A stretch of 64,000 nt of DNA, from the NCBI RefSeq assembly GCF_002245355.1, contig NZ_NOWF01000008.1:62001-126000 (forward strand), given 5' to 3'. Of this stretch, positions 47,819 through 56,101 are shown piece by piece (within the stretch, counting starts at the first letter, position 1; each line of letters opens with the position of its first letter). Below the pieces are notes generated by a model, which was given only the letters and a program-made list of their open reading frames with translations, was not told where the DNA came from and did not search any database. This stretch comes from Paludifilum halophilum (GTDB lineage: Bacteria; Bacillota; Bacilli; Thermoactinomycetales; DSM-45169). The position numbers were made by a program, and so were the translations under genes.

Positions 47819-48100
47819 ATGCGACAGCAAACCCAGCTGCAACAGGCACTGCGAGATGCACAGCAAGCCCAGCAAGCGGTTCAGCAAGCGCAAAACCAGG
47901 GGGATCCGCAGGAGCTTCAGCAGGCTCAACAACAATTGGAGCAGGCTCAGCAACGGCTTCAACAATTCCAAGATGAGGCCGAAGGGGATCCACAAGAAAA
48001 ACAGCGACTGCAACAGGCCTTGCGGGATATCGGCCTGGCCCAGCAAAGTGCTCGGGAGTCCCAAAACATTAGCAACCCTTCGGATTTTCACCAATGGTAA
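47819..48100 (+). CDS. Small Gln-rich coiled-coil protein
   Basis: 93 residues. Almost the whole protein is Gln/Ala/Leu/Glu in heptad-like order (LQQALRDAQQAQQAVQQA and similar), predicting a long coiled coil. The end is SNPSDFHQW. No signal or membrane segment. Proteins of this composition occur as hypothetical spore- or stress-related proteins in Bacillales, but no function can be assigned. GGGGG lies 9 nt before the ATG. Confidence 0.6.
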   Translation: MRQQTQLQQALRDAQQAQQAVQQAQNQGDPQELQQAQQQLEQAQQRLQQFQDEAEGDPQEKQRLQQALRDIGLAQQSARESQNISNPSDFHQW

Positions 48101-48104
48101 GAAC

Positions 48105-48131
48105 AAGCCCCCGTTGATCCGGCGGGGGCTT
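48105..48131 (+). terminator. Hairpin after the Gln-rich gene
   Basis: AAGCCCCCG pairs with CGGGGGCTT across a 9-nt loop. No T run follows, so terminator strength is doubtful. Confidence 0.5.
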
Positions 48132-48224
48132 CAGACTGTTTCATCCTTTTTTTGTGCAGGGGAGCCGACTGTGGTAATCTGAACATAAATATGAATCGGA
48201 AGGGGGCCGCTGGACAGTGGCCCT

Positions 48225-48725
48225 TTATTTGGATGGCGGGGAGGAGAGTTGGTTCCAGCGGCGGATGCCTACGAGTTCCTTGCTGTAAACCATCGTTTCC
48301 TGCAGAGAACGTTGGGTGAAATCCAGCCAGGCGATCAAGTTTTCCACTGCGGGTTTTACCGGCGGTGAAGCGGATCGCTTCATCGCCATCAGGCCCCCCC
48401 GCCTGATCCGGTCGTGGTGACGGGCTCTGTACAGGGAAACGACGAGATCGGATAAAACGGCTTCGTGCCAGTCTTGAAGGCTGATCCGCTGTAGAGATCC
48501 CCATGCCGTTAAGCGATGGTGCGAGGTGTGTACATTTTCCCGTTGAAGATCGAGGAGTCCTTCCAGCTTTCGAGGGTTACCGGTTGAGGACATTTGCGAA
48601 CTGATGGATAGAACCATCGCTTCTCCCCGCAGGCTGAAGTTTAGAGCCCGCTGAGCCGGGCTGAGGCAGGAGGGTCGAGGACCGTCGGGAGAGGTTTGTG
48701 TTTTACGGTGAAGGTCGGGGGTCAT
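48225..48725 (-). CDS. Hypothetical protein
   Basis: 166 residues; not recognised. Mostly helical and soluble, with RALNFSLRGEAMVLSISSQM and WHEAVLSDLVVSLYRARHHD as conserved-looking segments and no signal peptide. The ATG at 48725 follows AAGGAGGT by 8 nt. It is divergent from the diacylglycerol kinase gene, leaving 92 nt for both promoters. Confidence 0.55.
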   Translation of the reverse strand: MTPDLHRKTQTSPDGPRPSCLSPAQRALNFSLRGEAMVLSISSQMSSTGNPRKLEGLLDLQRENVHTSHHRLTAWGSLQRISLQDWHEAVLSDLVVSLYRARHHDRIRRGGLMAMKRSASPPVKPAVENLIAWLDFTQRSLQETMVYSKELVGIRRWNQLSSPPSK

Positions 48726-48817
48726 TTTCGGGACCTCCTTTGTTCCATTCCGTTCTAACCAATGTATGCGACGGAGGAGAGGATTAAGCTCAAGAGGCGA
48801 AAGAAGGGTGGTTCGGT

Positions 48818-49732
48818 ATGAGGCGGGTCCGTTTGATCTATAACCGAACAGCGGGCAAGGAAACGATAGAACGGATGTTGCCGCGAATCCTGGAACGACT
48901 GGAGGGGTACGGTTTGGAAACATCCTGCCATGCCACTCGTTGCCCGGGAGATGCTGAGCGGGCGGCGGAGGAGGCCGTGAAACGGGGGTTTGACATTGTG
49001 GTCGTCGCCGGAGGTGACGGGACGGTCCACGAAGTGATTAACGGACTGGCCCCCGCTTCCGAGCGTCCCCGTCTCGGAATCCTTCCCTGTGGAACCAGCA
49101 ACGATTTGGCCCGAGCGTTGCACATCCCGAAAGATCTTCTCAAGGCCTGTGATATCATTGGTGACGGTTTTTTTCATCCGATGGACATCGGCCGAGTGCA
49201 GGGGAAATTTTTTATCAATGTAGCGGCGGCGGGATGGTTGACCGAAGTGACCTATCGGGTGCCGAGCCGGTTAAAAACATTATTGGGTCAAGCGGCCTAT
49301 TACGCCAAGGGGCTGGAGAGAATGAACCACCTGATGCGCCCCTTTCAGGTACGGATGGTGTCGCCGGAGCGGGAAGTGAGCGAGGAGGTGGTTTTGTTTC
49401 TCGTGGCCAACAGTTCCTCTGTCGGCGGATTTGACCAATTGGTGCCGAAAGCCGATCTCGCCGACGGAAAACTGGATGTTTTAGTGGTGCGAAAAACCGG
49501 ACTCCCTCATTTGATCCAGTTGTTCGGTTCCGTATTAAAAGGGGAGCATCTGAATGATGAACGAATCCTTTATTTTCAAACCGATCAGCTGAGTGTCTTT
49601 CCGGAAGAACCGATGAAATTGAACCTGGACGGCGAATGGGGCGGTGATCTTTCCGGCCGTTTCCAGGCTTTGCCCGGATGGATCGATGTTTTTTGCGGAA
49701 AAAGAGAAAAACCGATCCCTTTCGAACATTGA
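48818..49732 (+). CDS. dgkB: Diacylglycerol/lipid kinase
   Basis: 304-residue lipid kinase of the DgkB/YegS/BmrU family, which recycles diacylglycerol from lipoteichoic acid synthesis to phosphatidic acid. Motifs are the nucleotide-binding GGDGTVHEV (about 65-73), LPCGTSNDLARAL, and the C-terminal LNLDGEWGGD. The context gatCAB-dgkB-rlmD is the Bacillus order. The ATG at 48818 has a weak upstream AGAAGGGTGG. Confidence 0.92.
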   Translation: MRRVRLIYNRTAGKETIERMLPRILERLEGYGLETSCHATRCPGDAERAAEEAVKRGFDIVVVAGGDGTVHEVINGLAPASERPRLGILPCGTSNDLARALHIPKDLLKACDIIGDGFFHPMDIGRVQGKFFINVAAAGWLTEVTYRVPSRLKTLLGQAAYYAKGLERMNHLMRPFQVRMVSPEREVSEEVVLFLVANSSSVGGFDQLVPKADLADGKLDVLVVRKTGLPHLIQLFGSVLKGEHLNDERILYFQTDQLSVFPEEPMKLNLDGEWGGDLSGRFQALPGWIDVFCGKREKPIPFEH

Positions 49733-49818
49733 ATGAAGGTTTGGCTGACCGTATTGACATATGGATGAGATCGGTTAAAATTTTTGTTCACAAATCATTT
49801 CTCAGAGGGGATTTCGCG

Positions 49819-50703
49819 ATGAAACATCCCATCCGACCGATTTTGTTATCATTCCTATCCGTGTGTGTTCTGTTCAGCGGTTGTACCCCTCTGAACGGAG
49901 ATCAAGAAGACCCGGAAAACCTGGAGGCCAAAAAAGAACAAGAGCAACAGGAAAAACTGAAACAGATGTCGGCTGAGGAGATTATCGATCATTCTCTGTC
50001 AGCGATGGAAAAAATGAAGGGTTATCGCTGGAAGAGTAGCAACAAGCAACAGTATTCGTTTTCGAAAAAACCGAAAAAAGATACGACTGTGGTCGGGGAG
50101 CAACAGGTGGATGTGATCTCCCGCCCTCTCCGGATCCACGTGGAGGGAACGTTGTCTTTTTCCCGCGAACTGGAGAGCCAAACGAAACCCCAAAAAGGGT
50201 ATGTCACGGACAAAAAAGCCTATCTGTTTACGAACAACCGCTGGTACTGGAAAAAGCGGTCCGGCTCCGAGGAAGAGATGAAGGTTTATACGGATCCGTT
50301 GTGGGTTTTAAGAGAAGTTCAAAAGCGCGGCAAGGATTTCAAGGTGGACCGGGAGGGGCGGGAGATCATTCTCTCCGCTGCCCTGGAGGGCTCTTCCGTG
50401 GATCCGTTTGTCGATCGGCGCTCTCTGGAGTTAGCTTCCATCCACCGCAAGGACGACCTTCCCTTTCGTGATGAAAAGATGATGCTGCGCATCCAAGTCG
50501 ATAAAAAAACCCTTCGTTTAAGCAGAATGGAACAGGCCGTCGAGTTTGAAACTGCCGTTGACAAACAAAAAGTTCGTTCCCGTCAGGAATGGACCCATGT
50601 GTTGAAGGGGAAAGTCAGCGAGATTGCCATTCCCGAGCGAATTCGCAACACGGCTGCCCCCTTGCCGGAAGAGGAGCAGGACGAAAAAAGCTCTTCCCGT
50701 TGA
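49819..50703 (+). CDS. Predicted lipoprotein
   Basis: 294 residues. The signal peptide ends in lipobox LFSG-C with Cys22, followed by an acidic linker (NGDQEDPENLEAKKEQEQQ). The body is a beta-rich fold that resembles LppX/LolA-like or DUF6612 lipoproteins, for example MKGYRWKSSNKQQYSF and AYLFTNNRWYWKKR. Function is unknown. The ATG at 49819 follows AGAGGGG by 8 nt. Confidence 0.78.
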   Translation: MKHPIRPILLSFLSVCVLFSGCTPLNGDQEDPENLEAKKEQEQQEKLKQMSAEEIIDHSLSAMEKMKGYRWKSSNKQQYSFSKKPKKDTTVVGEQQVDVISRPLRIHVEGTLSFSRELESQTKPQKGYVTDKKAYLFTNNRWYWKKRSGSEEEMKVYTDPLWVLREVQKRGKDFKVDREGREIILSAALEGSSVDPFVDRRSLELASIHRKDDLPFRDEKMMLRIQVDKKTLRLSRMEQAVEFETAVDKQKVRSRQEWTHVLKGKVSEIAIPERIRNTAAPLPEEEQDEKSSSR

Positions 50704-50813
50704 CGGAAGTCATTCGCGGAACCGAAAAGCGATGGACAGCTACCGGCCGTAGTTGACATCGCTTTTTTGGTATTCAAGAATGTTTTTGAATGAGAAAAGG
50801 AGACGTCGATTCA

Positions 50814-52193
50814 ATGACCCCAAAAAAGCCCCCGGTTCGCCCGGGAGAAACGATAACACTGGAGATACACGGAAATAGCCACACCGGGGACGGTGTCGGC
50901 CGTTTTGAGGGATTTACCGTTTTTGTGCCGCAAACCGTTTCCGGAGAACGGGTTCGGGCTCGAATAACCAAAGTGAAGAAATCTTACGCCCACGCCCGGT
51001 TGACGGAACGTCTGAAGGAGAGTCCGGACCGGGTGGAACCGCCCTGTCCTGTCTTTGAGCGGTGCGGAGGTTGTCAGTTGCAACATGTCGCCTATCCGGC
51101 TCAGTTGAAGATGAAACGGCAGCAAGTGGCGGACAGTTTCCAACGGATTGGAGGAATGACCGGGGTGACTATTCACCCGGTGATCGGGATGGAGGAACCT
51201 CGGAACTATCGCAACAAGGCGCAGGTGCCCTTCGGGTGGCGGAAGGGACGGGTGGCGGCCGGTTTTTATGCCGCCGGTTCTCACGAGATCGTAGATATTG
51301 AAGACTGCTTGATTCAACAGTCGGAGAATGACCAGGCGGTTCAGACGGTCAAGAAAATGGTGGAACAGTTGAAGATTCCGCCCTATGATGAGAAGTCCCA
51401 CAAGGGGATTTTGCGCCATGTCATGGTGCGTACCGGTGTGAACACCGGGGAGGTGATGGTTGTGCTGGTTACCAACGGAAGTCGTCTCCCAAACAGGGGA
51501 AAGCTGGTTAAAGCCCTGCGGGAAGAGATTCCGGGACTCGCCTCGGTCATTCAGAATATCCATCCCCGGCGGACGAATGTCGTTTTGGGTCGGGAGAACC
51601 GCCTCCTCTGGGGACAGCCCGCTATCCATGACTTGATCGGAGATGTCCGGTTCGCTATTTCTCCCCATTCTTTCTTTCAGGTGAACCCTTCCCAGACGGA
51701 AGTTCTTTATCAACAGGTGAAAAAATATGCCGCCCTCAGCGGGGAGGAAACCGTGATTGACGCTTATTGCGGCATCGGTACCATCGCTCTCTATCTGGCC
51801 GGGGATGCGGCCGAGGTATACGGGGTGGAATCCGTTGCCCAAGCGGTGGAGGATGCCCGCCATAACGCCGAACTGAACGGGATCCGGCATACTGTATTTG
51901 AATCCGGTGCCGCCGAGGAAGTGATGCCCCGTTGGGCTGAGGAGGGGATCCGGCCCGATGTCATCGTTGTCGATCCGCCGCGAAAGGGTTGCGCCCTGGA
52001 ACTGTTGGATGCTGTTGTGGAGATGGGTCCTGATCGGCTCGTCTATGTCTCCTGCAATCCGGCCACCTTGGCCCGGGATGCGGCGTATCTGTCGGAACGG
52101 AACTACCGAACCGAAGAAGTTCAACCGGTGGACATGTTTCCCCACACCAGTCATGTGGAGACTATAACGTTGCTACAACGACAAACTTTATAG
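50814..52193 (+). CDS. rlmD: 23S rRNA (uracil-C5)-methyltransferase, RlmCD/RumA type
   Basis: 459-residue SAM enzyme methylating uridines in 23S rRNA. A TRAM domain (about residues 8-68) is followed by the iron-sulfur cysteines Cys78, Cys84 and Cys87 in CPVFERCGGC, with a fourth near EDCLIQ. The methyltransferase domain has DAYCGIGTIAL and the nucleophile Cys in YVSCNPATLARD. The ATG at 50814 follows AAAGGAG; an upstream ATG at 50790 lacks an SD. Its last codons form the attachment site of the integrated element, and the reading frame is preserved. Confidence 0.93.
   Translation: MTPKKPPVRPGETITLEIHGNSHTGDGVGRFEGFTVFVPQTVSGERVRARITKVKKSYAHARLTERLKESPDRVEPPCPVFERCGGCQLQHVAYPAQLKMKRQQVADSFQRIGGMTGVTIHPVIGMEEPRNYRNKAQVPFGWRKGRVAAGFYAAGSHEIVDIEDCLIQQSENDQAVQTVKKMVEQLKIPPYDEKSHKGILRHVMVRTGVNTGEVMVVLVTNGSRLPNRGKLVKALREEIPGLASVIQNIHPRRTNVVLGRENRLLWGQPAIHDLIGDVRFAISPHSFFQVNPSQTEVLYQQVKKYAALSGEETVIDAYCGIGTIALYLAGDAAEVYGVESVAQAVEDARHNAELNGIRHTVFESGAAEEVMPRWAEEGIRPDVIVVDPPRKGCALELLDAVVEMGPDRLVYVSCNPATLARDAAYLSERNYRTEEVQPVDMFPHTSHVETITLLQRQTL
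52152..52180 (+). other. Left attachment site (attL) of the ICE in the 3' end of rlmD
   Basis: The last codons of rlmD contain CATGTGGAGACTATAACG and onward, which matches the known integration core of ICEs that use the rumA/rlmD 3' end (CATGTnGAGACn-type). GC-rich host sequence gives way to AT-rich sequence just after it. The matching attR would lie past the window. Confidence 0.75.
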
Positions 52194-52206
52194 AAATCCT
52201 TAGTTT

Positions 52207-52228
52207 CAAGCACTTTCACAAGCACTTT
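52207..52228 (+). repeat. Two direct repeats near the ICE end
   Basis: CAAGCACTTT occurs at 52207-52216 and again at 52219-52228, a 12-bp period, within 50 bp of the attachment core. The spacing suits arm-type binding sites for a tyrosine recombinase. Confidence 0.5.
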
Positions 52229-52363
52229 GTGTTTGTAGGAGAAGGTGAAAAAAACAGAAATAAGGTACTGAAAAACCACATTACTGTTTCGGTGGTAATT
52301 GATCTGGGGTGTGGGAACACAAGGGAATAAAAAGTTTAACTTAAATAGATTTCATTATTTTTA

Positions 52364-52393
52364 GGCGCTCAATTAAATTGAGCGTCTTTTTTT
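52364..52393 (+). terminator. Intrinsic terminator at the ICE left end
   Basis: GGCGCTCAATT and AATTGAGCGTC form a hairpin with a very small loop and are followed by seven T. It would insulate the element from rlmD transcription. Confidence 0.8.
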
Positions 52394-52423
52394 ATGCTCA
52401 AAAATAAAAATTAGAGGTGAAAT
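52364..52423 (+). promoter_or_regulatory. SD region deciding the methyltransferase start
   Basis: AGAGGTGAAAT at 52413-52423 fixes the ATG at 52424 as the start of the methyltransferase gene. Confidence 0.4.
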
Positions 52424-53485
52424 ATGGTCGAACTAAAATTAGGAAGTCTATTTGATGGAATTGGTGTATTTCCATTAGCAGCCTCTCGTTACGGAATAAA
52501 GCCAACATGGGCAAGTGAAGTAGAGAAAGCACCTATCTCTATTACAAAATGGCATTTTCCCAACATGTTACATCTAGGAGATATTACAAAAATAGATGGT
52601 GGAAAAATACCACCTGTTCATGTCATTACATTTGGTTCTCCATGTCAGAATCTATCAAATATTGGGAAAAGAGAGGGTCTTGCGGGAAGTCAATCTGGTT
52701 TATTTTATCAAGCCATACGAATCATTGAAGAAATGAGGTGTGCAACAAATGGAACATATCCAGTTATCACTGTTTGGGAAAACGTCATGGGAGCTTTTTC
52801 ATCAAATAACAGGTTGGATTTTAAGGCCGTGCTGGAGTCGTTCACAAATACCGAAATTCCAATTCCTGCTTCTGGAGTCTGGGCAAACGCTGGAATGGTG
52901 CGAGGGAATGATGTTGATGTGTGTTGGCGATTGTTGGACGCCCAATATTGGGGAAAACCCACTCTCGCTCAAAGAAGAAGACGTATCTTTCTCGTGGCAG
53001 ATTTTAGAGGAAACCGTTCCGGAGAAATATTATTTAAAGCCCGCGATTTGCAATCGTTTCCTCCGTCTTGCGGAAAGAGCAGGCTGCCCTCCACCAGCGC
53101 CAGTCGAATATCTTCTCAAAAAACAAGGAGGAAAATACCCGTCGTCCGTCCCTTTCAAGAAAGACGCATGCGAAGCACCGCAAAAGATAAAAACAGAACA
53201 GGATTCATTGGAAGTTTTGGACGGACAAATGACCCTTTCCCCACATTGTTAGCTGGTGCAGTCAATATCTTTTCTTTTTGGTATGAAGGCATGGAAAAAG
53301 AGGGTTTTATCCGACAACTCACTCCATTGGAATGTGAACGTTTAATGGGATTACCGGAGAACTGGACAGCTTTAGGGAATAAAGGTGAGGCCATTAGTGA
53401 TTATGCAAGATACAAAGCGCTTGGAAATGCGATTGCTCTACCATGCGCTGAATATATCATGGGCGGTATTGCAGAAGTTTTATAG
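52424..53485 (+). CDS. C5-cytosine DNA methyltransferase (ICE-encoded, solitary)
   Basis: 353-residue Dcm-type enzyme. Motif I is LGSLFDGIGVFPLA, motif IV GSPCQNLSNIG with the catalytic Cys, motif VI TVWENVMG, motif VIII QRRRRIFLVADF and motif X near YKALGNAIALPCAEYI. No restriction endonuclease is adjacent. It likely protects the element against restriction on entry. The region about residues 205-275 (target-recognition area) is low in conserved hydrophobics and overlaps a second long frame. AGAGGTG precedes the ATG. Confidence 0.9.
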   Translation: MVELKLGSLFDGIGVFPLAASRYGIKPTWASEVEKAPISITKWHFPNMLHLGDITKIDGGKIPPVHVITFGSPCQNLSNIGKREGLAGSQSGLFYQAIRIIEEMRCATNGTYPVITVWENVMGAFSSNNRLDFKAVLESFTNTEIPIPASGVWANAGMVRGNDVDVCWRLLDAQYWGKPTLAQRRRRIFLVADFRGNRSGEILFKARDLQSFPPSCGKSRLPSTSASRISSQKTRRKIPVVRPFQERRMRSTAKDKNRTGFIGSFGRTNDPFPTLLAGAVNIFSFWYEGMEKEGFIRQLTPLECERLMGLPENWTALGNKGEAISDYARYKALGNAIALPCAEYIMGGIAEVL

Positions 53486-53497
53486 ATAGACATACTA

Positions 53498-53749
53498 ATG
53501 TGTAGCAAATTCGATCTGTCATGCTTTTTTTATTGGCCAGAACAAGGAAGGAGTGTGTTTTCTTTGGAAGGAAATGAAGAAAAGGTGATGGAATGGATCG
53601 ATGATCATTTTGATTTGAATGAGATTGAGATTGAGGATTTTCCTTTTTTTCCAAACGGAAAATTGATTCGTGATAAGCAAGGGGAGACGATGGTTGTTTT
53701 TTGGTGTGTGATTTATGGGCGTGTGGATTATCGGTTTCAAGAAGCGTAA
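53498..53749 (+). CDS. Small acidic hypothetical protein of the ICE
   Basis: 83 residues with an acidic centre (VMEWIDDHFDLNEIEIEDFP) and a hydrophobic C-terminal strand (MVVFWCVIYGRVDY). Not recognised. No SD precedes the ATG at 53498. AAGGAAGGAG at 53544-53553 suggests an internal TTG at 53564 as the true start. It lies between the methyltransferase and the first DUF961 gene. Confidence 0.5.
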   Translation: MCSKFDLSCFFYWPEQGRSVFSLEGNEEKVMEWIDDHFDLNEIEIEDFPFFPNGKLIRDKQGETMVVFWCVIYGRVDYRFQEA

Positions 53750-53847
53750 GGAGCATGGTATGCGATGGATATTTCTCGTTCACCTCCTTTTGGTTTTTTC
53801 ACTTTAGCGCATTGATGAAATTAATAATAAGAAAAGAGGTATGTATC

Positions 53848-54162
53848 ATGGAATTAAAATACGTAATTCCCAATATGGAAAAGACATTTGGAAATTTAGA
53901 ATATGCAGGAGAAGGTAAAGTCGAACAGCGACGAATTAATGGACGTATGACGACACTATCTCGCAGCTATAATCTATATTCCGATATTCAACGTGCAGAT
54001 GATATTGCGGTGGTTCTCCCACAAGAAGCAGGAGAAAAATTCTTTGAACACGAGGAAAAAGTAAAATTAGTCAATGCAAGAATCACCGCAGAGGGTTATA
54101 AAATTGGAGAACGTGGTTTCACAAATTATATTTTACATGCAGATGACATGGTAAAGGCATAA
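53848..54162 (+). CDS. DUF961 protein (Tn916 Orf23 / ICEBs1 YdcP-like)
   Basis: 104 residues beginning MELKYVIPNMEKTFGNLEYA, the DUF961 signature. These small proteins open the conserved part of Tn916/ICEBs1 elements, and ICEBs1 HelP (YdcP), a helicase processivity factor, belongs to the same family. AAGAGGT lies 7 nt before the ATG. A role in element replication is therefore likely. Followed 12 nt later by a second family member. Confidence 0.85.
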   Translation: MELKYVIPNMEKTFGNLEYAGEGKVEQRRINGRMTTLSRSYNLYSDIQRADDIAVVLPQEAGEKFFEHEEKVKLVNARITAEGYKIGERGFTNYILHADDMVKA

Positions 54163-54174
54163 GGAGGAAAAGAG

Positions 54175-54555
54175 ATGAGATTAGCACAAGGTATTGTCAT
54201 TGATAAAGAAAAGACATTTGGCTTATTAAAGTTTTCTGCATTACGACGTGAAGTTTTCCTTCAAAATGAAGATGGAACGGTATCATCGGAAGTTAAGGAG
54301 CGCACATATGACTTAAAGTCTCGTGAACAAGGTCGCATGATTCAAGTGAGTATTCCTGCTTCAGTTCCGTTAAAAGAGTTTGACTATAATGCAGAAGTAG
54401 AACTCATTAACCCTGTCGCAGATACGGTCGCAAATGCAACGTTTCGTGGAGCGGATGTTGATTGGTACATTAAAGCAGATGATTTAATTCTAAAGGAAAA
54501 AGCAGTAACATCGGCTGGCAATACTCAAAAAGCTGCGCTTAACAAGGATAAATAA
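54175..54555 (+). CDS. DUF961 protein (Tn916 Orf22-like)
   Basis: 126 residues, second DUF961 member (RLAQGIVIDKEKTFGLLKFS, FRGADVDWYIKADDLI). It shares the KTFG core with the preceding protein, as the two do in Tn916. GGAGGAAAAGAG precedes the ATG. The stop overlaps the coupling-protein start by one base. Confidence 0.85.
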   Translation: MRLAQGIVIDKEKTFGLLKFSALRREVFLQNEDGTVSSEVKERTYDLKSREQGRMIQVSIPASVPLKEFDYNAEVELINPVADTVANATFRGADVDWYIKADDLILKEKAVTSAGNTQKAALNKDK

Positions 54556-55895
54556 TGAAACTTTACCGAAGAAGAGGGAAACGGATTCGATCCAGTGATG
54601 CTTCCCTCCTTTTTCAGTTTGTATTCTTTGGGCTGGTAGGTGTATGGCTCGCTTCTTTTATCCCTTTTCATCTGTCATTTTTACTTTCTACAACATGGCA
54701 GCTTGATCTAGTTCAAGCACATTTTATGAGTACGTATGGATTGGTTTCATTGGTGATTAGTCTAGTAATGGTCGCTTGTTGTGCTTTTGTTTATTATCGG
54801 TATCGCTATAACCATATTAAACAGATTATTCACCGTCAAAAGCTCGCAAAAATGATTTTAGAAAATCAATGGTATGAAACAAAGCAAGACGCTCAAGAGG
54901 GTTTCTTTAAGGACATACCATCAGGAAAAACAAAGGAAAAAATCAGCCATTTTCCAAAAATGTATTATCGGTATGAAAAAGGGATGATTCATATTCAAGT
55001 AGAAATTACACTTGGCAAATATCAAGAGCCACTTTTAAATTTAGAAAAAAAGTTAGAAAGTGGTCTGTACTGTGAATTGGTATCGAAAGAATTACATGAT
55101 TCCTATGTTGAGTACGTCCTGTTCTATGATATGATTGCGAACCGGATTTCGATTGATGAAGTCATCGCACAAAACGGTAGCTTAAAGCTAATGGACTCGA
55201 TGTATTGGGAATATGATAAACTTCCGCATATGTTAATCGCTGGAGGAACAGGCGGTGGGAAGACATATTTTATTCTCACACTAATTGAAGCCCTATTAAA
55301 AACAAATGCGAAATTGTATATCTTAGATCCGAAAAATGCTGATTTAGCAGACTTAGCAACTGTTATGACTGATGTCTATTATAAAAAGGAAGACATGATG
55401 ACATGTATTGACCAATTTTATGAAGATATGATGGCTCGTAGTGAAGAAATGAAACAGATGGAGGGCTATAAGACAGGGGAAAACTATGCTTATTTGGGCT
55501 TATTCCCTCACTTTTTAGTCTTTGATGAATATGTCGCATTTATGGAAATGCTTGCTTCTAAGGAAAATACAGCGGTGCTTACCAAGCTAAAACAGATTGT
55601 TATGTTAGGACGACAAGCAGGATTCTTCCTTATTCTCGCCTGTCAACGACCAGATGCAAAATATCTAGGAGATGGAATTCGTGATCAATTTAATTTTCGA
55701 GTTGCTTTAGGAAGAATGTCAGAACTAGGATACGGCATGATGTTTGGAAGCGACGTACAAAAACAATTTTTCTTAAAACAGATCAAAGGACGTGGATATG
55801 TAGATAAAGGAGATAATGTCATTACTGAATTTTACACACCACTTGTGCCAAAGGATCATGATTTTTTAAAAGAGATAGAGAAACTAGCTCAATAA
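54555..55895 (+). CDS. FtsK/SpoIIIE-like conjugation coupling protein (Tn916 Orf21 / ConQ)
   Basis: 446 residues. Two N-terminal membrane helices (about residues 20-40 and 55-78) precede an HerA/FtsK ATPase with Walker A AGGTGGGKT (about 229-237) and Walker B FLVFDEY (about 320). It links the relaxase-DNA complex to the transfer channel. The gene ends at the start of the oriT structure. Confidence 0.93.
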   Translation: MKLYRRRGKRIRSSDASLLFQFVFFGLVGVWLASFIPFHLSFLLSTTWQLDLVQAHFMSTYGLVSLVISLVMVACCAFVYYRYRYNHIKQIIHRQKLAKMILENQWYETKQDAQEGFFKDIPSGKTKEKISHFPKMYYRYEKGMIHIQVEITLGKYQEPLLNLEKKLESGLYCELVSKELHDSYVEYVLFYDMIANRISIDEVIAQNGSLKLMDSMYWEYDKLPHMLIAGGTGGGKTYFILTLIEALLKTNAKLYILDPKNADLADLATVMTDVYYKKEDMMTCIDQFYEDMMARSEEMKQMEGYKTGENYAYLGLFPHFLVFDEYVAFMEMLASKENTAVLTKLKQIVMLGRQAGFFLILACQRPDAKYLGDGIRDQFNFRVALGRMSELGYGMMFGSDVQKQFFLKQIKGRGYVDKGDNVITEFYTPLVPKDHDFLKEIEKLAQ

Positions 55896-55976
55896 AGGCT
55901 GCCCAGTGCGGCGGCGTGCGAAGCGAAAGCCGCTGTGCTGGGCCAAGCCTTAACCCCCCATTTCTAACAGGGGGGT
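55895..55976 (+). other. Origin of transfer (oriT)
   Basis: ACCCCCC (55953-55959) and GGGGGGT (55970-55976) flank a TTTCTAACA-containing loop. This is the nic-site repeat known from ICEBs1 and Tn916 (TAACAGGGGGGT side identical). Just upstream is an extended GC-rich hairpin: AAGGCT/AGCCTT, GCCCAG/CTGGGC and GCGGC/GCCGC between 55895 and 55951. The location between coupling-protein and relaxase genes is the expected one. Confidence 0.92.
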
Positions 55977-55993
55977 AGAAAAACAATAAGAAA

Positions 55994-56038
55994 CTGTTCC
56001 AAAAGTCAATAACACCAGATGGCACAACGGTTTGGAAC
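55994..56038. repeat. Inverted repeat between oriT and relaxase gene
   Basis: TGTTCCAAA (55994-56002) and TTTGGAACA (56030-56038) form 9-bp arms around a 27-nt loop. It may bind the relaxase N-terminal HTH or serve as a single-strand origin structure. Confidence 0.6.
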
Positions 56039-56046
56039 ATATGAAG

Positions 56047-56084
56047 AAGATGTCAGCTTTTAACCTTTAGTTGACATCTTTTTT
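56047..56084 (+). terminator. Intrinsic terminator upstream of the relaxase gene
   Basis: AAGATGTCA and TGACATCTT form a 9-bp stem with a 15-nt loop followed by TTTT. It lies 17 nt before the relaxase start, so it could act as an attenuator of the transfer operon. Confidence 0.7.
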
Positions 56085-56101
56085 AGTTTGGAGGAATGCA
56101 C

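Noticed and set aside
53755-53847. Extended N-terminus for the first DUF961 protein
   Set aside because: Family members start MELKYVIP; ATG 53848 has an SD at 7 nt while the upstream ATG is 1 nt from its SD.
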